Assembly (NCBI GenBank): GCA_001414345.1
Contig: LLCB01000350.1
Location: 1 to 56,800 of the forward strand
Source of the DNA: Hymenoscyphus infarciens
Lineage: Eukaryota > Ascomycota > Leotiomycetes > Helotiales > Helotiaceae
Length of the DNA: 56,800 bases
Direction of reading: 5' to 3'
Shown: positions 44,901 to 56,800 of the stretch, piece after piece
How the letters are laid out: every line of letters starts with the position of its first letter
Numbering within the stretch: the first letter of the stretch is position 1
Notes under the pieces: model-generated
Databases searched by the model: none
What the model was told of the DNA's origin: nothing
The model's input: the letters and a program-made list of their open reading frames with translations, nothing else
Position numbers and translations under genes: made by a program

Positions 44901-47651
44901 AGTCTTGATGTGGATGCAGACTACAAGGGGCGAGTGGGGCGTGCCAAAACAATCGAAACAGTCGTTGCTCGATTGTTGAAGGATTGCAAAACGACCAAAC
45001 CTTCTTTGAAGAAGGCATCTGGTATCTGGCTGTTTTCAGTGGTTTCGAATAACAGCAGACACACCAAAGTGCAGTCACGCTTAAGAGAATGTCAATCGGC
45101 ATTTATGGGGCTACTATCCGCGCGAGATGACTTGGTCCAGGAAACCGCCTCGAGAGGCTTGAGCTTGGTTTATGAGCAAGGAGACGCAGCGCTTCGAAAA
45201 CAACTTGTTAATGATTTGATGGCTTCCTTCACTGGCTCCAGTACTCAGTTGAAGGTTGATGACGAAACCGAGCTTTTTGAACCTGGTGCCTTGCCTACTG
45301 GAGACAACAAGTCGGTTACCTCGTACAAAGATATCGTGTCTTTGGCGGACGAGCTCGGCAATCCAAGTTTGGTTTACAAATTCATGGCGCTTGCTCAAAA
45401 TGCCGCTACTTGGACGACCCGAGCAGCTTTTGGGAGATTTGGACTTTCTCAGATGCTCACGGAAGAATCTATCGTTGACGCCGCACTTATCAAGAAGCTT
45501 TTTCGCTACAAGTTCGATCCTAATCCAAACGTTCAACGCTCAATGAACGATATTTGGAATGCTCTGGTTAAGGATTCAGCAGCGACAACGGAGTTGTACT
45601 TTGACGATATCTTACAAGAACTTCTCATTAGCATTCTAGCCAAAGAATGGAGAACCCGACAAGCGAGCTGTGCAGCCATCGCCGATCTGGTGTCAGGCAG
45701 AGAATTCGAAAAATACGAGAAATACTTGAGCGAGATTTGGTCCAAGAACTTCAAAGTTTTGGATGATATCAAGCTTTCAGTAAGAGAAGCTGCGCTAGCT
45801 CTAACCAGATCATTGACTGGTATTCTCGTTCGCCAAATCGAAGTCGGAGCTTCTTCAAAAGCATCATCAATGCTCAAAGAAGTATTACCATTCCTTCTAT
45901 CTGAGCAAGGTATGGAAAGCTCGGCTGAAGAAGTCAGAATTTTCGCCACAGTTACAGTATTGAAACTTATCAAGAGTGGTGGAAAAGCTCTGCTGCCATT
46001 CATTCCGGATCTTGTTGAGAAATTGATTGGTCTCTTGAGTACTATGGAAGGGGAAGGTGTCGAATATGTCCGTCTACGTGCAGCCCACTACAATCTCACC
46101 GAGGAGAAAATCGACAATGCGAGAACTACTGCAGTCTCGCAATCTCCAATCATGGAGGCTATCGAGCGTTGTCTTGATATTCTTGATGAAACGGCGATGA
46201 AGGAACTTGTGCCTCGACTTGAGAATGTAATTAAGACTAGCATTGGAATGCCGTCAAAGATTGGATGTAGCGGGGTGCTCGTCAGTCTCGCAACCCGACA
46301 TACTTTCGTCTTCCGACCGCACGCGGACTCATTCCTAAAGGTCTTGGAGAAAGCAGTCCTTGACCGCAACAACGCAGTTAGCGCAGGATATGCTAGAGCA
46401 TGCGGTTACCTAGCACGTGTTGCAACTGCCCCCAGTGTATCAAGACTCTCCACCTATTCGAAGAAATTATACTTCGATGCAGAGGACGAAGTACGTCGCC
46501 AAATATCAGCAGACATCATCTACTCCGTCTCGAAATTCGCCACCGATCGCTTCAATGAATTCGCTTCCGCCTTTTTGCCATTTATCTTCTTCGCAAAGCA
46601 CGATTTCGACGACCATGTTAAGAAGCAATTTGAAAAAACCTGGGGCGAGAATGTTGGAGGCTCTCGTGCCGTACTACTTTACTCGAAGGAGATCAACGCC
46701 TTAGCAGTTGAGAATCTCGAATCTCCAAAATGGACTATCAAGCACACTGCCGCGTTGGCTATTGCCGATGTCGTTACTTGTTCTGGGTCTGAAATTAGCA
46801 CTGTGAATGCGGTTGCTATCTGGCCTGCTCTCGAGAAGGCACTTGCCCTCAAAACATTTGATGGCAAGGAGATTGTCCTGGAGGCATTTGTCAAACTGGC
46901 CAAAGATGGGAAATCTTTGTGGGAAAATGATGCTACGATAGCAGCGCAGATGAAGAAAATCGCCATTCGAGAAGCAAAGCGTAATAACGAAACTTATCGG
47001 CCGCACGCCTTTGATAGTTTGGGGAAATACAGTGAGGTGAGGGTTGATATCGATATGTTCGACGAAGTGTTCAATATCATCTCGCCATTTCTGGAGGAGA
47101 TAACGAGTGAGGATAAGATGGATACTGATGAAGACTCCAAAAAGGACGGGTCTGAAGATACCTTGGTGACAAACGGTATCTCGGCCTTGTTTCGTGCGGT
47201 TAATGTCAAGCATGAGAAACCTTCCCCTATCACACATCTACCAAAACTTCTCGAGATCTCCAAGAAAGTTTGCGACTCGATGAAGATTACTACCGCTACC
47301 AGACTCGCTGTTTATGAACGCAGTAAAGCCTTGTTTGAAGGACTTAGCAAGGCAAACGCTACTTCGGATGGGACTCATTACGATCTTGCAATTGGGTTTC
47401 TACCATTACTAGATATTGCCAGCGGCGCTGGAACTGAGACGATGAGAACTAAGAAGGCAGAAGCGGCGGAGATGATTGCGAAGGCCTTGATTGGTAATGT
47501 GTTTGGGAGAACAAAAGAGGGTAGGGATGAGACGATCAAGAATATTAGGGGGGTGGTTGTCGAGGCGGGGAATGTGGAGAGGAGTCCGCAGGTTAAGGTT
47601 GTTTTTATGAGGATCTTGAGGACTTTCAATAGTTTAGATGAGTCGAGTTAG
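41990..47651 (+). CDS. ECM29: Proteasome adaptor and scaffold protein Ecm29
   Basis: Exons 41990-42195, 42247-42367, 42420-43688 and 43740-47651 (1835 aa), a typical size for Ecm29. The N-terminus (ELELCGKVEMRIALAEDSKLQALLTTYLPPLLLKL) continues into QSIVLPVAKLLTQYK and EQMDLLPVLLHGL. The body is a long series of amphipathic helical pairs of HEAT/ARM type, e.g. SVREAALALTRSLTG and VRRQISADIIYSVSKF. Ecm29 binds both the 19S cap and the 20S core, marks or inhibits faulty 26S proteasomes and aids recovery after oxidative stress. The last proposed intron (43689-43739, 51 nt, GTATGT...CTGAC...CAG) has no stop and stays in frame, so retention would add 17 residues; I treat it as an intron because removal joins KKGL to DPYW. 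Confidence 0.93.
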
Positions 47652-48071
47652 ATGGCAGTGACATCAATCGAATCAAAGTTAATTTTCAGACTTCTCAATA
47701 ACACCATATTTCTTGTCTTCAACTAGGTTCCTAGGGTCCCGCGGTTGAGATCAAGAGCTCACAATTACAAAGGGTCAATTGCTCAGATCAACACTTGGTA
47801 TACTAGAAAGTTGGAATGACGAGTTCTTTTTCCCCAAAGTCAACAACCTCGGATCACGACAGTCGTCTTCCCTGCCGACTTTCCAGGGGTCAAGCGAATA
47901 CCTGGAAGGCATGTTGCCAAGACCTCGCTTCCAGGCTCGTACCCTGAAGGACAGGTGTAAGTAAATAACAATCCTCCAACCTTGACTCTCACGACCATCC
48001 AAACTTCTTGTCTCTCCTTTACGTACCCATGTATTCCTGCCATTCATCACGCACATGATCTAGCGGCGTCC
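47652..48071. other. Intergenic spacer: ECM29 3' flank and GH47 gene 5' flank
   Basis: The in-frame sequence upstream of 48072 begins with TTG and lacks an ATG, so it is taken as 5' UTR. Nothing else recognised. Confidence 0.5.
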
Positions 48072-50347
<2,276 letters not shown>

Positions 50348-51288
50348 ATGACCGCGCGGATGATAACATTCGCTGTATATAGGTGGCGGGTTGATATGAA
50401 AATGTGTATCTTTATTTTATCAAAATTCGGGGCTGCAAAGCCACTTTTTTCTCTCTGTTTTTGATTGTTCGATTTCTGGATTTTTGTATATTGGCTAGCT
50501 TAGTTCGAAGAAGTATCTTTGACGAGACTAGAAGTACCTCCGTTTTTATTGATAGGGTTGGATCATTGAATCAACTTATCGAATGTCATCATGATAAGGT
50601 CGACGAATCCAAAACAACTTTGAAGCGGCACAGCACGATGAATAACCGGTTACCTATCATTACCGGGATGATGTTGCACGACGTGGCGGCAAGATGCTGG
50701 TATATTAAAGTTGGCGCGGATTGGATTTGAGACCAGATGACAGTGACGGGAACTTGAGAGTTAACTTGGATCACGATGAGATGAACTTGGAGGAAATAAC
50801 ACTCCACAACTCCACCGTCGCACGATGCATGCAGCATGCATCGAATCGCATTACTTCCATATCACATCACAAGTAGATTTGGGACCTGACCCGACGCGAG
50901 CAATTCCCCTGTCACTTCGAAGTCTATTTTAGCCCATGATACTAGTAAGGGACCTGGACTGGACTGAGCGGCGAGGGAATCCCTTGCCAGGTTGCCAAAT
51001 CTAGCCCAGCCTAGTCTGGCTCGCAATCTCACCGTTCCTCTTCCTCCTCTGGTTGTAAAGTAAACTCTTATTTTGTGCTTTATTCACTATCATTCGAGAC
51101 GAGACGAGACGAGACGAGACGAAAATTGCGATGCCTACCGGGTGATATGTGCCACCAAGGCTCACGGCGCAAGACCATACTAAAACACCACATCCCCAAC
51201 TCCCCAACTCTCCTCCTCTCGATCCTCCACCGAATTTCCCCAGGCAGAGTGGGTGTTCTCGACTCGAGGACACCACTCCCCTCGAACC
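50348..51288. other. Intergenic: GH47 3' flank and permease promoter
   Basis: No supported gene. A GAGAC pentanucleotide repeat lies at 51096-51120, about 170-190 bp upstream of the permease ATG. Confidence 0.5.
51096..51120 (+). repeat. Five copies of GAGAC
   Basis: Perfect 5-bp repeat in the presumed permease 5' UTR/promoter. Confidence 0.9.
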
Positions 51289-53223
51289 ATGCCCATGCCC
51301 ATGCCTTCGCGCAAACACTCGAAGAGCGGCAGCATGAACGATGTCGAGAACGGTAGTCAATACTCCAAAGACCCGGTCCCCTCGCCTCTCTACAGCGCCC
51401 ACAGCGGAGGCGAGCCCAGCTACGAAGAAGCAATTGAACTCCAACAACGCGTTCCTCGTCGGGTAATAGATAGTTTCAAACGCGATCCCGGGTTAGCCGC
51501 CACCCCCCGCGGAGCTGTCGGCGCAAATGGACGAGTGTACGATCCAGAGAATGCGGCTATCGCGACTGCGACGAGTCCTCTGGCGCGCCAGTTGAAGGGG
51601 AGACATCTGCAGATGATTGCGATCGGAGGGTCGATTGGGACGGGATTGTTCGTTGCTTCGGGGAAGGCTTTGGAGGCGGGGGGACCGGCGAGCTTGTTGA
51701 TTTGCTTTTCGCTTATTGGGGTTATGCTTTATTGTACTATGCATGCGCTGGGGGAGATGGCGGTGTTGTTTCCGGTGGCGGGGTCGTTTTCGGCTTATTC
51801 GACGAGGTTTTTGGATCCGGCTTGGGGGTTTGCTATGGGTTGGGTAGGTTTTGTAATTCTGTGATTTTTTTTGGAATTAGTGGCTAATGTGGGATAGAAT
51901 TATGCTATGCAATGGCTTGTGGTATTGCCTCTCGAGATTATCGCGGCTGCTATTACCATCAATTTCTGGGACACAACGGGGAGATACGACAAATCTATCT
52001 TTGTTACCGTATTTCTGTTTTTAATTATAGTTATCAACCTTTTTGGCGTAAAGGGCTACGGTGAAGCCGAGTTCTTTTTCGCTATCATTAAAGTCATTGC
52101 TGTTATTGGATATATGTAAGTAATTATAGCGAGTGGACTAGATATCCAAGCTAACAACAACAGTCTCCTCGGAATTGTTCTCAATTGCGGAGGGGGCGTC
52201 GATGGGGGGTATATTGGAGCCAAATATTGGCATGACCCAGGCGCTTTCCACAATGGCTTCAAAGGTCTTTGCAGTGTTTTCGTCACCGCAGGTTTTGCAT
52301 TCGCAGGTACCGAATTAGTCGGACTTGCAGCAGCCGAGACAGCGAACCCACGGAAATCCCTACCGACGGCTATTAAACAGGTTTTCTGGAGAATCTCACT
52401 GTTCTACATCCTATCATTAACTCTAGTTGGTCTACTGGTACCTTATAATGACCCACGTCTTCTATCGGCTCACAACTCGAAGACCGCCGCCTCCCCATTT
52501 GTCATCTCTATCCAAAATGCGGGAATCGAGGTCCTCCCTTCCCTCATGAACATGGTTATTCTCTTCGCCGTCCTCTCCGTAGGAAACTCCGCAGTCTTCG
52601 GTTCCTCACGCACCCTCGCTGCCCTCGCAGATCAAGGACAAGCACCAAAGATATTCCGCTATATCGATAGAAAAGGTCGTCCCATAGTAGCCATCTGCTT
52701 CGCCTCCTCCCTCGGCCTCATAGCCTACACCGCCGACTCTGGAAAAGGCGGCGACGTCCTAGACTGGATGCTCGCCCTCTCCGGCCTCTCCTCCATCTTC
52801 ACATGGGCCTCCATAAACCTCTCCCACATCCGGTTCCGACAAGCCTGGAAATCCCAAGGCCATTCCCTCGATGAACTCGCCTTTCGCTCTCAACCGGGCG
52901 TTATCGGCTCTTGGGTAGGATTCATCTTTAACATTTCCGTCCTGATAGCGCAATTCTGGGTTGGGGCTTGGCCGGTGGATTATGAGGAGCAGGGACCGAG
53001 GGGCCAGGCTAATAATTTCTTTCTGGCGTATCTGGGGTTCCCGATTGTGTTTGTTTTTTATGGGGGGTATAAGATTTGGTTTAAGACTAGGTGGATGAGG
53101 TGTGTGGATATGGATTTGTCGACGGGCAGGAGGGAGTTGAATTTGCCGAGTCTGATTGCGGAGGAGAAGGCGGAACGGGCGGCTTGGCCGAAGTGGAAGA
53201 GGGGGTATAAGTTACTTTGCTGA
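51289..53223 (+). CDS. Amino-acid permease, YAT family (APC superfamily)
   Basis: Three exons, 51289-51843, 51898-52115, 52164-53223 (610 aa; 54- and 48-nt introns, frame kept). After a ~95-residue hydrophilic N-terminus comes the family signature RQLKGRHLQMIAIGGSIGTGLFVASGKALEAGGP, including the substrate-backbone-binding loop GSIGTG of TM1. About twelve hydrophobic segments follow, with FAFAGTELVGLAAAE (TM6 region) and VGNSAVFGSSRTLAALADQGQAPKIF as further landmarks. The C-terminal tail (WPKWKRGYKLLC) matches the conserved tail of fungal Gap1/Dip5-like permeases, where it governs trafficking. Plasma-membrane H+-coupled amino-acid uptake is expected; specificity cannot be read from the sequence. 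The start MPMPMPSRK overlaps a CCCATG repeat; M16 (MNDVENG) is an alternative. Confidence 0.93.
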
Positions 53224-55904
53224 GGGGGGGGAAGGGTGGGTTGGATGTGATGGGGCTATGGTCGTCGACTCACCTCAAGGTTGCTAAGGTCAACGGGAGC
53301 TCTTCTCTGCTCTTGGGGGTATTGGTCGAGCTGGGGTTTTGTCGAGCCAGCTCTTAGTCGAATGAAGGGGGAGAGAGCGATTTCAGATCGTACCTCTCTC
53401 TTCGAGGCCCGGTCGGGTTGAGGTCGAGGTCGAGGGCAAACCAAGAGCGATATCATTTCTCATCCCTCGGCCGGTTGGGTTGAATATGTAGGGGTTCTGG
53501 TGTTTTTTTGAAGGGGGTTTTTTTTTCGGAGAGGCGTTTGGAAATTTTTATATACCCAAGCGACAAAACGGCTGGTTGGATTTCTTGATGGGTTGGATTC
53601 TCTGGCGTGCTATAGGGGCTGGGTAGATATTTTGGTTTGGTTGGGGGTTTAAACAAGAATTGCACATTTTTTTGTACATTTATGGGGAACCACGAGAGTT
53701 AGGATATATACATGATTGTTACTATATACACATTTTACTTCATTTTTTCCCGGGTCCCGGGACTGTTATTTTTTATTATTTGGGGAGCATTGGCTTTCTG
53801 CAGTCGGGGTCACGAGAGAATGGGTCGTACGTGGTGATCGGGTCTGGGTCGCTCTTTCCATCCTTGAAAAGTGGTTCCTTTCAAGGAAGAAACGCACAAC
53901 CATAAGGGGACAGCCCATCGTCATCGGTTTCCCTCGTCATTTCTCGGCTCTTTCCTTCCTCCTTTTCCTCGCAACAGATTTACCTTAGCTCGCGAAAGGA
54001 CGATAAACGCGGTATTCCTTCCCTCTCTCGGGCGAAAACGTATCCATGGTTGGTTGGAGTCTATGGTTTTGTGGCTCCACCAACATGCTTGATTGAGGGT
54101 TTCCTGTGAGTTTACATAGAGAGCTGTCAATAGGGAAATACGGAGAATGAATACAAAGAGTGTGATGTTTTATATGAATTGTTATGTTTTTGGTTTTGGT
54201 TTTTGTTTGTTGTTGCTGCTGCTGAGTTGGTTGGTTGGATATTGGGGTGGTTTACTTGTAGCTTACTCGCAACGACGTGGGGGCTAAAAATATCTCTAGT
54301 GTATTATATATAACCTTTTATTTACGTAGGTGCTTTCAAGCATTGGAAGATCTAGACTCATGTTCTGATTTCTTCTAGAGATTTTGGGTCAATCACTTGA
54401 ATTCTCTAGGGGAGTAGAACATCGTGAGCTAAGTAGGTCGTGACAGAGAAGGTATTTACTGATTTCTCAGCGCTTGTTCTGGTGGGATATATTTGTACTT
54501 ACTTTGCTAACCTGGTGAGAATGGAAAAGCACCGGAACGCCAGCGAGTGTGATCGCAATGGTTTGTCTTTTTTACCTTAACTCCAGCATCGTCGTCGCGC
54601 CTTCCCTCTCGACCCAAAGCCCATGGGCACAGAAACTCGACGCGAGTCTGGACACTAAAAATAAATAAAAATTGAGAGGCAAGAATGACCGGACCAGGAC
54701 CCAGAAGCATTTCTTGTCTTCCCTTGTTGGTGTCTCTCATCGTCAGTTGCGTCGTTTATTCTTCCTCTTTTCTAGAGTGCTTACCCGACTCCTGTCCTTC
54801 CAACTTCCCAAGCTAAAAACTTGGAACAATCAAAATATCAACATAGATCTTCCAAAACGATACGTTCAATTGTTTGGGGCTGTCTAGGCTGAGACTTGCG
54901 AGTGTGACAGAGTAAGAATAACGAGGATCGAGGTACCTATTTACTACCTCGTTACAACTAGCTGGTTGTAGTTTTATTCTGCAATCAATATCGAGGGAAG
55001 CAATGAATCGGCCCAACCCCCAATTGTCCCAGGTCGACCTCGCGCACTGCGTAGGACAATGTTTGCAAGCATTGTAATTTACAGTCGTCTAGGAAATTAC
55101 AAGTTGGATTGTCCCTCTGCAGAATAAAATTATGAGTACTTGAAATGTAGTTGAATTGACGCCACAGCGAAAGAATTCCCTTCAGATACCAAAATCTTGT
55201 ACAGGAGAGAGGCGTGGTCATGCTCTAGGTGTGGACTAGGGCTCTCGTGCCTTCCATTCAGAAATACAACCGCAACCATTGATTACCATATTCTCATATC
55301 TTGTTTGATATATAATTAGCCTCACGGAAGTATACTAGTATTTTTTTTATAAATCTGAGGCTTTGTCCGGATTTTCTACAATCCCACATCTAAACACTAG
55401 GTCTCTTTGATCTCGAAATGTACCAGGTAGTACACTGTAGCGGCTTTTTGGTGGGGTGGGGTGGGGTCGCCTGTGCCTCAAATCGGTAGGTTTTTCTCCC
55501 CCTGAGAGATCGGATGCAGGACTTCGTGACTAGCGAATAGTTAACCAACTCTCCACTACTCCTTCTATTGTTTATCCAAGACTCGATAAATCGATTCCAT
55601 TATCCTAAAAGGCTTAAATAATTAAGATTTTAATATGTTTATTGTTCTAAAGAAGTTAGAATAATCGAGAATACTGTCACGAATTCCTGCAGCCCCTGGT
55701 GCCCCCAAATCCCAAAATGGATTAGTTCCGAGTATAAACCCCCGTTGGATTTCATGGAGACTCTCGAAGAAACATCTCTTTGTACAGTAATTAACCCGGT
55801 GGAGTGGAAACCCGAGAACGGGGAAGGACGCGTCATTCTAGGGGCGGATTGACAGTTTTTGGGTGTGGGACCGTGGTCTGAAACCTGGCGTTGCTAAGCC
55901 TGCT
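53224..55904. other. Gene-free intergenic region
   Basis: 2.7 kb after the permease with no supported coding region. Contains T-rich and G-rich low-complexity tracts (53500-53530; GGGGTGGGGT near 55456) and TTGGTTTTGG-like runs around 54190. Short ORFs overlap on both strands and show no family features. Confidence 0.45.
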
Positions 55905-56800
55905 AGGCCTAATTAGTAGGTTACGTGCTTACCCTATTAAAAAAAAGTATAAATAGCTTTAAATTAATAACTTAATTTTTTAAAGTATCTAAGTATACTT
56001 TTAACTATAACTATAGTTATATTTCTTCTCTCTAAAAAGCTTTAAATTAATTAATCTATCTTTTATATTTATCTTTATAAATATTAAAGTTATATAAAAC
56101 TAGAAATAAGATAAATTATACTCTTAGAGTTTCTAATAAGTTTATCTTTTATTCTATACTATTTACTTCTCTATACTACTCTTCTAAAAGCTTTAAAATA
56201 CTCTAATAATATATACTAATTACTTTTTAATATATAGTATTTAATTATAAGTCTAATAAATTTATTAGAATAGAAAGTACTTTATAAATAACCTTTCTAC
56301 TACTAATAATCTAGATTCTACTAAGTACTTTTAGTATATACTCTAGATAGTCTTCTAAGCTTAATATATATAGGAAATATTCTAATATATATATAGAGTT
56401 ATATAATAGTTCAAATTAATACTAATAAGACTTAGAGAGCTAATAGAAGAACTATATATTATTTCTACTAATTTAACTACTTTCTAATAGTTAATCTTAT
56501 AAGTTAAAAGACTCTCTTACTATTAAAGGATTTTACTTACTTTATTAGCTTATTATATATAATAATATATAATTAAAAGAGAATATCTTATAGTATAATT
56601 TTAATTATAAGTAAGCTTTGTTAGAGGTATATTTAATAAAACGTAAGTCTCTTAGTAATATAAGTAAAGTGTTTTAATTTAAAAGCCTTTTAACGAATTC
56701 TTTATAGCTTATTATATCTAATACTTTTAACTATCTTATAAAAGATTATTATAATATAAGACTCTAAGATTAACTTAGCTTTATCTTTTAAATTAGAAAA
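55905..56800. other. Extremely AT-rich block at the right edge
   Basis: Nearly 900 bp of A/T sequence, with C and G mostly in TAAGC, CTTA or TCTAGA contexts and CpG almost absent. Composition changes abruptly near 55905-55930. There is no ORF. It is most likely a RIP-degraded transposon continuing beyond the window. Confidence 0.65.

Noticed and set aside
46701..47237. 178-aa ORF antisense to ECM29
   Set aside because: Lies wholly opposite a long conserved exon; shadow frame.
51702..51887. ORF overlapping permease exon 1 in another frame
   Set aside because: The permease frame carries the TM1 signature and splices cleanly; this frame is Gly-rich by-product sequence.

Overview
The window is nuclear DNA of a filamentous ascomycete (Pezizomycotina). 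Evidence: genes are interrupted by short introns (mostly 42-90 nt, GTAAGT/GTATGT donors, CTAAC/CTGAC-like branch points). The products are fungal families, and gene-rich DNA of mixed composition alternates with very AT-rich, coding-free blocks of the kind left by repeat-induced point mutation (RIP). A helotialean (Leotiomycetes) host fits the protein flavour, but that is inference.

Layout, left to right. (1) 364-4229 (+): large F-box/beta-propeller-like protein ending in a CaaX box. (2) 4230-8047: gene-free stretch between convergent genes, with a frameshifted DUF924 pseudogene, a ~0.7 kb inverted-repeat transposon relic and a smaller foldback repeat. (3) 8048-9940 (-): coiled-coil, C-terminally membrane-anchored protein with a tandem array of GIQV/TQT-type motifs resembling dynein light chain LC8 sites. 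(4) 11266-11769 (-): COX12, four tiny exons, 84 aa. (5) 12228-15562 (+): protein kinase fused to a long tail with ubiquitin-like segments and an MPDV repeat. (6) 17088-20157 (-): fungal protein with a C-terminal Cys-rich, probably zinc-binding module. (7) 20158-26902: 6.7 kb without a convincing gene. (8) 26903-30478 (+): 12-exon HELQ/Hel308-type helicase. (9) 32993-34580 (+): membrane-anchored histidine-phosphatase-fold protein. (10) 35881-38155 (-): Ste20/GCK-III kinase (Nak1/POD-6 type). (11) 39627-41308 (-) and 41990-47651 (+): divergent pair UBX5-like Cdc48 cofactor and ECM29 proteasome adaptor. (12) 48072-50347 (+): GH47 alpha-1,2-mannosidase. (13) 51289-53223 (+): amino-acid permease. 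(14) 53224-56800: no gene, ending in a strongly AT-rich block that runs off the window.

There is no biosynthetic-style cluster; most genes are housekeeping. The clearest functional grouping is the UBX5/ECM29 divergent pair (both ubiquitin-proteasome). The most unusual genes are the LC8-motif-array protein, the prenylation-motif F-box protein and the kinase-Ubl fusion. Exon structures were assembled by hand from splice motifs, reading-frame continuity and family similarity; no alignments or searches were run.
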